Origin: Actinotalea alkalitolerans
GTDB lineage: Bacteria > Actinomycetota > Actinomycetes > Actinomycetales > Cellulomonadaceae
Length of the DNA stretch: 64,000 nt
Assembly: GCF_023369855.1 (NCBI RefSeq)
Contig: NZ_JAMBPP010000017.1
Location: 18,975-82,974, forward strand
Direction: 5' to 3'
Position numbers and translations under genes: made by a program. The stretch's first letter is position 1; every line of letters begins with the position of its first letter. The notes below the pieces were generated by a model. It ran no database searches, was not told the DNA's origin, and was given only the letters and a program-made list of their open reading frames with translations. Below, in pieces: positions 41,173 to 48,567 of this stretch.

Positions 41173-42402
41173 TCACTCGATGAGCTCGAAGATGTTGAAG
41201 ATGGGCATGTACAGCGCGATGATCATCGTCCCGACGATGCCCCCGAGCACCGCGATCATGATGGGTTCGATCATGGCGGTCAGTTGCTCGGTCGCCGCCT
41301 CGACCTCCTGGTCGTAGAAGTCAGCGATCTTGGCCAACATGGTGTCCAGGGCCCCCGTGTCCTCGCCGACGGCCATCATCTGCACCACCATCGGCGGGAA
41401 TACGCTGTGCTTCGACAGCGGACCGGTGAGCGACTCTCCGCTGCGCACCGAGTCGCCGACATCCTTGGTCGCGCGTTCGATCACGACGTTGCCGCTGGTT
41501 GCACCGACGATGTTGAGGGCCTGGAGGATGGGCACACCCGCGTGGATCATCGTGCCGAAGTTTCGGGTGAAACGGGCAACTGCGATCTTCTGGAACAATG
41601 TGCCAAAAATAGGCACCTTGAGCTTCATCGGGTCGACCTTGTCCCGAACTCCCTGCTTGTGCTTGTTCTTTCCCCACCACGCACCGAACAAGACCAGCGC
41701 GACGAGCAGAACAGGACCGCCGACCTTCATCCAGTCCGACAGGATGACGAGGATCTTCGTGGGCAGCGGGAGCTCGCCACCAAGATTCGCGAACATGTTG
41801 GCGAAGATCGGCACGATGAACAGGAGCATGCCCACGACCGCCAGGATGGCGATGATGAACACGACGACGGGATAGGTCATGGCCGACTTGACCTTGCCGC
41901 GCAGCTTGACCTCGGACTCGAAGTTCTCTGCGATGGAGACCAGCACCCGATCGAGGAACCCGCCGACCTCGCCGGCCTTGATCATGTTGATCATGAGGGG
42001 CGGGAAGACCTCTGGGTGCTTGGCCAGGGCGACCGAGAGCGCCGAACCCGTCTCGACGTCGCTGCGCACCTGGGCGACGATCTTCGCCAGCGCCTTGCTC
42101 TCGGTCTGCTCCGCCAGGATCGACAGCGCGCGGAGGATCGACAGCCCTGAGTCGATCATCGTGGCCAGCTGGCGCGAGAGGATCGCGAGGTCCTTGAGCG
42201 TGATCCGGTCCCCCAATCCGGGGATCTTGATCTCGGTCTGTAGCCCACCCGTGCTGACCTCGTTGAGTGAGATCGGGGCGATGCCCATGGTCCGGAGCCG
42301 GCTGACCACCGCAGCCTGGTTGTTCGCCTCGATCCGACCCTTGACCAGCTTGCCCTGCTGGTTGCGGACGGCGTACTCGAAGACCTTCGTCGCGGTCGCC
42401 AT
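41173..42402 (-). CDS. pilC: Type IV pilus inner-membrane platform protein PilC
   Basis: Integral membrane platform on which PilB and PilT act. The 409 residues contain two repeats of the T2SSF domain (LSRQLATMIDSGLSILRALS; FTRNFGTMIHAGVPILQALN), each followed by hydrophobic helices (YPVVVFIIAILAVVGMLLFI and the C-terminal IAVLGGIVGTMIIALYMPIF). It starts one base beyond the pilT stop, so pilT-pilC is one transcript. Confidence 0.95.
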   Translation of the reverse strand: MATATKVFEYAVRNQQGKLVKGRIEANNQAAVVSRLRTMGIAPISLNEVSTGGLQTEIKIPGLGDRITLKDLAILSRQLATMIDSGLSILRALSILAEQTESKALAKIVAQVRSDVETGSALSVALAKHPEVFPPLMINMIKAGEVGGFLDRVLVSIAENFESEVKLRGKVKSAMTYPVVVFIIAILAVVGMLLFIVPIFANMFANLGGELPLPTKILVILSDWMKVGGPVLLVALVLFGAWWGKNKHKQGVRDKVDPMKLKVPIFGTLFQKIAVARFTRNFGTMIHAGVPILQALNIVGATSGNVVIERATKDVGDSVRSGESLTGPLSKHSVFPPMVVQMMAVGEDTGALDTMLAKIADFYDQEVEAATEQLTAMIEPIMIAVLGGIVGTMIIALYMPIFNIFELIE

Positions 42403-42403
42403 G

Positions 42404-44053
42404 TCAGGCCCCCGTCCCGCTCGCGTAGCCCGCCGAGGAGGGGTCAGCCTGCATCGCTGCGGTCATGCCCTGCCCGATGCTCGACGAACGGCCGACCAGC
42501 CGGTTGAAGTCCTCGACGTGGTGGCACTTCTCGAGACCGGCCTCGTAGGTGATGCGGTTGGCCCGCACCAGGTCGGCGATGTGCTGGTCCATGGTGTGCA
42601 TGCCCTGCTTGGCGCCGGCCTGCATCGCTGAGTAGATCTGGTGGGTCTTGCCCTCGCGGATGAGGTTACGGATCGCGGGCGTTGCCAGCATGACCTCGGT
42701 CGCCACGGCCCGCCCACCGCCGACCCGGCGGCACAGGGTCTGGCTGACGACGCCCTGGATCGCGCTCGAGAGCTGGGTGCGGACCTGCGACTGCTGGTGA
42801 GCCGGGAAGACGTCGATCACGCGGTCGATGGTCTGCGCCGCGTCCTGGGTGTGCAGGGTCGCGAACACGAGGTGGCCGGTCTCAGCAGCCGTCAGTGCCA
42901 CGGATATGGTCTCCAGGTCACGCATCTCCCCCACCATGATGATGTCGGGGTCCTGCCGCAGGACGTGCTTGAGGGCGTTGGCGAAGGACAGTGTGTCTGC
43001 GCCGACCTCGCGCTGGTTGATCAACGACTTCTTGTGACGGTGCAGGAACTCGATCGGGTCCTCGACCGTCATGATGTGGTCGCTTCGGGTCCGGTTCGCC
43101 AGGTCGACGATTGCGGCCAGGGTGGTCGACTTGCCCGAGCCGGTCGGGCCGGTCACCAGGACGAGACCGCGGGGCAGCCCCGCGAAGTTGGCGACGCTCG
43201 CCGGCACACCCAGGTCCTCGAGTTGCTTGATCTCGTAGGGGATCATCCGGAACGCGGCCCCCACCGAGTCCCGCTGCTTGTACATGTTGACGCGGAACCG
43301 CGACACACCTCGGACCGCGTAGGCGAAGTCGAGCTCGAGGTTCTGCTCGAAGGTCTCCCGCTGCTTGAGGCTGATCACCGCGTACAGGCTTCGCTGGAGG
43401 GAGTCCGCAAGCAGGACCGGGAACTCCTCGAGCGGCCTGAGAGCGCCGTCCAGGCGCACCATGGGCTGGGCACCGGCCGTCAGGTGGAGATCCGACGCAC
43501 CCCGGTCGATCATCATCCTCAGAGCGGTATCGAGGTCGAGATCACCCTCCTGCGCGAGCTGCGCCATTCCGATTCGCGTGCTGCGCTCTGAGCCCTGAGG
43601 CCGGATGGGAAGTGCCTGTTCACGACCCGGTTGTGCCGGCTGCGCTTGTGTCGGACGGTGCAGCGATGGTTTTGCCTCCTGGTGCTGCGGCGTCGGCCGA
43701 GCTGGTTCAGGTGCTGCTCGACGGGCAGACGGCTGCAGACCCTGCCGGGCGGGCATCTGACCCAAGACATGCGGCTGGCCCGAGGGGTGCTGCGGCGTCG
43801 CGCTGTGCTGCGGACCCGCAGGCTGGGCGCTGGAGGGACCCGCGGGGTAGGTCCTCGCCGGTGAGGTTGCCAAGTGACCGGCTGAGTGGCTCGCCTGATG
43901 AGCAGGCGGGGGGGGGTAGCCCCCGGGCGGCGGCCCCTGGCGTACTCCGGGGTTCTGCTGTGCAGGAGGACCAGGTGCGACCTCGTCAGCTGAGACCGGC
44001 GCCGGGCGGGAGCTCGTGGGCGCACCATGTGGCGCGGGGTAGAACTGGTTCAC
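42404..44053 (-). CDS. pilT: Pilus retraction ATPase PilT with long disordered N-terminus
   Basis: Hexameric ATPase that depolymerises the pilus for twitching or uptake. The catalytic part (from about residue 172, DLDTALRMMIDRGASDLHLT) has Walker A VTGPTGSGKSTTLAA, the Asp box TVEDPIEFLH, Walker B DIIMVGEMRD, the His box and the PilT-specific AIRNLIREG. The first roughly 170 residues are a Pro/Gln/Ala-rich, low-complexity extension absent from ordinary PilT (about 345 residues; here 549). ATG start; its own sigma-28-like promoter lies 50 bases upstream. Confidence 0.94.
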   Translation of the reverse strand: MNQFYPAPHGAPTSSRPAPVSADEVAPGPPAQQNPGVRQGPPPGGYPPPPAHQASHSAGHLATSPARTYPAGPSSAQPAGPQHSATPQHPSGQPHVLGQMPARQGLQPSARRAAPEPARPTPQHQEAKPSLHRPTQAQPAQPGREQALPIRPQGSERSTRIGMAQLAQEGDLDLDTALRMMIDRGASDLHLTAGAQPMVRLDGALRPLEEFPVLLADSLQRSLYAVISLKQRETFEQNLELDFAYAVRGVSRFRVNMYKQRDSVGAAFRMIPYEIKQLEDLGVPASVANFAGLPRGLVLVTGPTGSGKSTTLAAIVDLANRTRSDHIMTVEDPIEFLHRHKKSLINQREVGADTLSFANALKHVLRQDPDIIMVGEMRDLETISVALTAAETGHLVFATLHTQDAAQTIDRVIDVFPAHQQSQVRTQLSSAIQGVVSQTLCRRVGGGRAVATEVMLATPAIRNLIREGKTHQIYSAMQAGAKQGMHTMDQHIADLVRANRITYEAGLEKCHHVEDFNRLVGRSSSIGQGMTAAMQADPSSAGYASGTGA

Positions 44054-44102
44054 AGGATCGGCCTCCGGTCTCGGCGTTCTGGCGTAGAACGCTCCCGCCG
44101 AT

Positions 44103-44131
44103 CTATCGACCGTCGCAGGCGTCCGCTTAAC
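44103..44131 (-). promoter_or_regulatory. Sigma-28-like promoter of pilTC
   Basis: On the minus strand GTTAAG (44126-44131), exactly 15 bases, GTCGATAG (44103-44110), in the 107-base gap between pilB and pilT. The predicted leader is about 42 bases. Confidence 0.55.
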
Positions 44132-44160
44132 CTCTCCGCCTCAGAACCGCCCAACCCACC

Positions 44161-45834
44161 TCACGCAACGACGCGCAGGATCTCCTCGATCGACGTGTCA
44201 CCCAGGAGGACCTTGGTCCAGCCGTCGTCGCGCAACGTGATCATCCCCTGCTCCCGCGCGGTCCGGGCGATGTCCGCAGCCGAGGAGTGAGCGACGGCAT
44301 GGCGTTCGATGTCCTCGGTCACCCGCATGACCTCGTGAACGGCCAGGCGCCCCCGGTAGCCGGTGTTCGAGCACGCACTGCACCCCGCGGGTCGATGGAT
44401 CGTCGGGATCTCCTCGCCCGGGTTCCACGGGAACCGGGCCGCGATGAGCTCGACCTCGCTGGGCACATAGGCCTGCTTGCACTTCGAGCACAGGCGCCGG
44501 GCCAGACGCTGAGCGACGATGCAGTCCAGCGCCGATCCGACGAGGAACGGTTCGATCCCCATCTCGATCAGACGTGTCACCGCGCTCGGCGCGTCGTTCG
44601 TGTGCAACGTGGACAGCACCAGGTGACCGGTCAAGGCAGCCTCGATGGCGATCTGGGCAGTCTCGTGATCCCGGATCTCGCCGAGGAGGACGACGTCGGG
44701 GTCGGACCGGAGGATCGACCGCAGCGCGCCCGAGAACGTCAGGCCTGCCTTGGGGTTGACCTGCACCTGGTTGATCCCGGGGAGACGGTACTCCACTGGG
44801 TCCTCGACCGTGATCACGTTGATCTCGGGGCGCGAGACCGCGTTGAGCGTCGCGTAGAGCGTCGTGGACTTGCCCGATCCGGTGGGCCCCGTCACCAAGA
44901 TCATGCCGTAGGGCTTGGTGTACGACTCCTTGTACGTCGTGTAGTTGTCCTCGAGGAACGACAGGTCACGCAGGTCCAGGCTCGCGGTGGAGTTGTCCAG
45001 GATGCGCATGACGACCTTCTCGCCCCACACCGTCGGGAGGGTCGCCACACGGAGGTCGATCTTGCGCCCGTTGTGGGTGACGGACATGCGGCCGTCCTGG
45101 GGCTTGCGACGCTCGGCGATGTCGATGTCGCTCATGATCTTGAGACGGGAGATGACACCACCCTGGATCTGCTTGGGTGAGCGCTGCATCTCGTGCAGAA
45201 CACCGTCGATGCGGTACCGGACACGCAGGTCGTGCTCGGCCGGCTCGATGTGGATGTCTGAGGCCCGGTCCTGGATGGCCTGGGTCACCAGCAGGTTCAC
45301 GAACCGGACGATGGGTGCGTCGTCAACGATGTCGCCCAACCGCGACATGTCCATCTCGAGGCTGTCCTGCTGTTCCTCCTCGAACGAGGAGGTCAGGTCA
45401 TCCATCTCGTCGTCGGCCCGGCAGTACCGGTCGATCGCCTGCACAAGATCGTCGTGGGTGGCGATGACCGCCCTGACCGCGACTCCGGCGGCCGTCCGGA
45501 CGTCGTCGACGGCGACGACGTTGCCAGGGTCGGCCATGGCGAGGACGAGCGCGCCGTCCGCGATCGCGATCGGCAGGACGATGTAGCGACGGCACAGAGC
45601 ACTCGGGACCAGGGCGATGGCGTTCCGGTCTACCGGGTAGTCCCCCAGCTCGACGAACTCCATGCCCACCTGGTTGGCCAGCGCGCGCACCAGCTGGGAC
45701 TCGCTCAGCATCCCGATCTCGACCAGCACCCGACCCAGGGACTGGCCGCGGACGGCCTGTTCGTCAAGGGCGGCCATGAGCTGCCCCTCGCTGAGGATGC
45801 CCTCGTCCAGCAAGATGTCGCCGAGCTGCTTCAC
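44161..45834 (-). CDS. pilB: Pilus extension ATPase PilB with MshEN c-di-GMP-binding motifs
   Basis: Hexameric ATPase that polymerises pilin. The 557 residues show Walker A VTGPTGSGKSTTLYA, TVEDPVEYRLPG, Walker B DVVLLGEIRDHETA and the zinc tetra-Cys site (CSKC ... CSAC). The N-terminus carries two MshEN motifs of 24 residues: residues 3-26 (QLGDILLDEG ... LDEQ) and 32-55 (SLGRVLVEIG ... ALANQ), separated by AVRGQ. The layout matches c-di-GMP-binding MshE-type ATPases, although the first Arg of each motif is Gln or Ser here. GTG start; own promoter at 45921-45949. Confidence 0.95.
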   Translation of the reverse strand: MKQLGDILLDEGILSEGQLMAALDEQAVRGQSLGRVLVEIGMLSESQLVRALANQVGMEFVELGDYPVDRNAIALVPSALCRRYIVLPIAIADGALVLAMADPGNVVAVDDVRTAAGVAVRAVIATHDDLVQAIDRYCRADDEMDDLTSSFEEEQQDSLEMDMSRLGDIVDDAPIVRFVNLLVTQAIQDRASDIHIEPAEHDLRVRYRIDGVLHEMQRSPKQIQGGVISRLKIMSDIDIAERRKPQDGRMSVTHNGRKIDLRVATLPTVWGEKVVMRILDNSTASLDLRDLSFLEDNYTTYKESYTKPYGMILVTGPTGSGKSTTLYATLNAVSRPEINVITVEDPVEYRLPGINQVQVNPKAGLTFSGALRSILRSDPDVVLLGEIRDHETAQIAIEAALTGHLVLSTLHTNDAPSAVTRLIEMGIEPFLVGSALDCIVAQRLARRLCSKCKQAYVPSEVELIAARFPWNPGEEIPTIHRPAGCSACSNTGYRGRLAVHEVMRVTEDIERHAVAHSSAADIARTAREQGMITLRDDGWTKVLLGDTSIEEILRVVA

Positions 45835-45920
45835 GACAGGTGTCCTTCCGAGTAAGCGACCGGGCCGGCCAGGGGAACCGTCCCGTCAGAGTGCAGCACG
45901 CGTCAGGGTGCCCGCTTCAC

Positions 45921-45949
45921 CTATCGGCACCCGGGAGCTCATGCTGAAG
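45921..45949 (-). promoter_or_regulatory. Sigma-28-like promoter of pilB
   Basis: On the minus strand CTTCAG (45944-45949), exactly 15 bases, GCCGATAG (45921-45928). It overlaps the end of aroE (stop at 45939), so the pil cluster has its own promoter despite following aroE on the same strand. The predicted leader is about 80 bases. Confidence 0.55.
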
Positions 45950-46847
45950 CCGGAGGCCCGCCCAGCGCCCCCGCCAGCGCCTCCTCCATGGCCTCCACCG
46001 GTGCCGTTCGTCCGGTCATCAGCCGTACCTGCTCGGTCGCCTGGTGCAGCAGCATCCGCTCACCACTCACGTACGAGCCACCCGCAACGACCCACGCGGC
46101 ACCCAGGGCTGTGGGCCGTGGGTCGTACGCGCAGTCCAGCAGGACCCCGAGGTCTCCCCCACCCGACTCGGTGAGCTCCGCGGCGAGCTCGTCCGCTGCG
46201 TGGGGTGGCAGCGTCGAGACCACGACGTCGGCCGAGGCCAGGGAGGCGAGCACCCGGCCCGTCGGGGCGAAGGTCAGGAACTTCGGCTCGACGCCCATGC
46301 GGTGGGCGGCGCGCATCGTCCCGCCGGCGCGCGCCATCGAGCGGACGAAGACCTGGGGGCTCGTGCAGCCCAGCTGCGCCAGTGCCGCGAGGGTCGAGGC
46401 GGCCGTCGCACCTGCACCCAGGATGACCGCCCGACGAGCCGACCCGGTGCGGGCCGAGCCGTCGGCGCCAGGCAGCGTGAGGCCCTCCTGCACGGCGTGC
46501 ACCACCCCGTGCACGTCGGTGTTGGCACCGACGAGCACCGGACGGGTTCCCGCCGCCGCCTGGACCAGCACGGTGTTGACGGCACCGACGACCTCGGCGA
46601 GCGGTTCGACGTGGTCGAGCAGCCCGAGCACGGTCTGCTTGAGCGGCATGGTCAGGCTCAGCCCGGCCCAGCTCGCGTCGAGGTCGGCCACGAACCCGGG
46701 CAGCTGCTCCTCGGTGACGTCCAGCGCGTCGTAGCGCCAGGTGTCGAGACCGAGCGCAGCGTAGGCAGCCCGGTGCAGCACCGGGGACAACGAGTGCGCG
46801 ACGGGGTGGCCGAGCACCGCAGCCCGACGACCGTCAGGACCGCTCAC
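45939..46847 (-). CDS. aroE: Shikimate dehydrogenase
   Basis: NADPH-dependent reduction of 3-dehydroshikimate. The 302 residues show the substrate-binding LGHPVAHSLSPVLHRAAYA, catalytic Lys in LTMPLKQTV, GANTDVHG and the nucleotide-binding GAGATAASTLAAL. GTG 46847 overlaps the mltG stop as GTGA, the best start; an earlier in-frame ATG would overlap mltG more. Normally next to aroC; here separated by the inserted pil cluster. Confidence 0.95.
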   Translation of the reverse strand: MSGPDGRRAAVLGHPVAHSLSPVLHRAAYAALGLDTWRYDALDVTEEQLPGFVADLDASWAGLSLTMPLKQTVLGLLDHVEPLAEVVGAVNTVLVQAAAGTRPVLVGANTDVHGVVHAVQEGLTLPGADGSARTGSARRAVILGAGATAASTLAALAQLGCTSPQVFVRSMARAGGTMRAAHRMGVEPKFLTFAPTGRVLASLASADVVVSTLPPHAADELAAELTESGGGDLGVLLDCAYDPRPTALGAAWVVAGGSYVSGERMLLHQATEQVRLMTGRTAPVEAMEEALAGALGGPPASA

Positions 46848-48004
46848 CCGGGGTTCTCTGCCTGCCACTGACGCAGCAGGGCGACGTTCTCGCGGTGCTC
46901 GTCGTAGGTGGCAGAGAACCGCGTCTCGCCCGTGTCGAGGTTGATCGTGGCCCAGAAGATCCAGTCACCGTCCTCCGGGTTGAGGACCGCGTCGATCGAG
47001 GCCGCCGACGGTGAGGCGATCGGCGTGGGGGGCAGCCCGGTGCGCTGGTGCAGGTTGTACGGGGTGTCCGCCGTGCGCAGGTCCTCGGTGGTGAGCTCGG
47101 TGCCGGGCTTGTTCAGGCCGTAGGCGATCGACGCGTCGATCTCGAGGCGCATGTCCCGGTCGAGCCGGTTCTGGATGGCTCGGGCCATCTTGGCGCTGGC
47201 CTCGGCGTTGGGCGACTCGCGCTCGACCAGCGAGGCCTTGATCAGGAGCTCCTGACGCGCCTCAGGCGGCACGGCGCGCTCGTCGAGGATGCTGACGGTC
47301 TGGGCGATCATCCTGGTGATGATGTCTGTCGCGGTGGTGCCGGGCTCGAAGGCGTAGGTCGAACCGAACAACCACCCCTCGTAGCTCCCGCCCGCCTCGG
47401 CGGGCAGCCCGACGGCCGCAGGGTCGGCCATCGCGGCCTCGAAGTCCTCGGCCGGGAGGGCCGTGACCGAGGCCAGGCGTTCGACGATCTGCTCGACCCG
47501 CAGCCCCTCGGGGATCGTCACCCGCGTCTGGACCCGGTTCTCGGGGTTCAGCAGCGCCACGACGGCGTCCGCCGCACTCATCTCGAGGAGCAGGGAGTAG
47601 GTGCCCGGCTGGATGCCGGCGGCGCTCGGGTTCGCCGCGAACGCATTGGTGAAGGCACGGGCTGAGGCCACCACGCCCGCCTCCTCGAGCACGATGCCCA
47701 TGGCCTGACCCGAGGCCCCCGAAGGGATCTCGACCTGAGCGCTGCTGTGACCCGGACCCGGGTAGTCCGTGACGCCCGAGGGCTCCCGGTCGGTGAAGCT
47801 GGTCAGGACAGGCACCACGTACTGCCACACCACGTACGCGGCTCCGCCCAGCAGGAGCAAGGAGATGACCAGGGCAGCCGTGCTGCGACGACGGCGCTGC
47901 TTGCGCTTGCGGTCACGCTCTGCGCGCCGGCCCGAACGGTCCCGGACCTGGGGTTGCTCGGGGCGCTCAGGCTGCACCACCTCGTCGAGGAAGAGGTCGT
48001 TCAC
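46844..48004 (-). CDS. mltG: Endolytic transglycosylase MltG
   Basis: Membrane-bound lytic transglycosylase that cuts nascent peptidoglycan. The 386 residues consist of a short acidic then basic cytoplasmic tail (RRAERDRKRKQRRRRS), one transmembrane helix (about 42-65, AALVISLLLLGGAAYVVWQY), a LysM-like domain and the YceG catalytic domain with the Glu in IKASLVERESPN and GLPPTPIASPS. GTG 48004 overlaps the ruvX stop (GTGA). Confidence 0.94.
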   Translation of the reverse strand: MNDLFLDEVVQPERPEQPQVRDRSGRRAERDRKRKQRRRRSTAALVISLLLLGGAAYVVWQYVVPVLTSFTDREPSGVTDYPGPGHSSAQVEIPSGASGQAMGIVLEEAGVVASARAFTNAFAANPSAAGIQPGTYSLLLEMSAADAVVALLNPENRVQTRVTIPEGLRVEQIVERLASVTALPAEDFEAAMADPAAVGLPAEAGGSYEGWLFGSTYAFEPGTTATDIITRMIAQTVSILDERAVPPEARQELLIKASLVERESPNAEASAKMARAIQNRLDRDMRLEIDASIAYGLNKPGTELTTEDLRTADTPYNLHQRTGLPPTPIASPSAASIDAVLNPEDGDWIFWATINLDTGETRFSATYDEHRENVALLRQWQAENPG

Positions 48005-48564
48005 TGCTGGGCCTCCGGTGGTTCCTGGTGGTCGGTACGCACCTCGCCGGCTGGTCTGACCTCGACCAGCTCTCCGCAGCGAGCCCCCGTCGTGCGTTCC
48101 GCGTCGAGCGCGGACTGCAGAATCACCACCGCGGCCGCCTGGTCGACGACCTGCCGGTGGCGTCGCCCGGATCGTCCGGACGCGTACAACGCCTGATGTG
48201 CGGACACGGTGCTCATCCGCTCGTCGACGAGCCGCACCTGGACCGGTGCGATCGCGTGCGCCAACACTCCAGCGTACGTGCGAGCGGCCGAGGACGCCGA
48301 ACCCTCCTGACCTGACAGGTGACGCGGCAGCCCCACGTAGACCACCGCAGCCCTGCGGTCGTCGACCAGCTCCACCAGGCGCACCATGTCGCTGGCCGAT
48401 GCTACCGGCAGCGACCCGGCGGTTCGAGCCACCGTCTCGACCGGGGTCGCGATGAGGCCGTCGGGATCGCTCGCTGCCACCCCGATGCGCACGCTGCCGA
48501 CGTCGACGCACAGCCGTGCCCCACGGGCCAGCGGTGTGGCCTGCACCGCTCCGGGGGCCGTCAT
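48001..48564 (-). CDS. ruvX: RuvX/YqgF putative Holliday junction resolvase
   Basis: RNase H-fold nuclease implicated in junction resolution and pre-16S rRNA processing. The 187 residues show the first Asp in CVDVGSVRIGVAASDPDG, YVGLPRHLSGQEG, and the acidic VRLVDERMSTVSAH and VVDQAAAVVILQS. A C-terminal tail of about 30 residues extends past the family core. It follows alaS by three bases, in the standard alaS-ruvX-mltG-aroE order. Confidence 0.94.
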   Translation of the reverse strand: MTAPGAVQATPLARGARLCVDVGSVRIGVAASDPDGLIATPVETVARTAGSLPVASASDMVRLVELVDDRRAAVVYVGLPRHLSGQEGSASSAARTYAGVLAHAIAPVQVRLVDERMSTVSAHQALYASGRSGRRHRQVVDQAAAVVILQSALDAERTTGARCGELVEVRPAGEVRTDHQEPPEAQQ

Positions 48565-48567
48565 CGG

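Noticed and set aside
43916..44053. Pro-rich start of pilT as an artefact of a wrong upstream start
   Set aside because: Kept as coding: the frame is open without stops, follows a good promoter, and has no better internal start with a ribosome site close to the ATPase core. Not proven.
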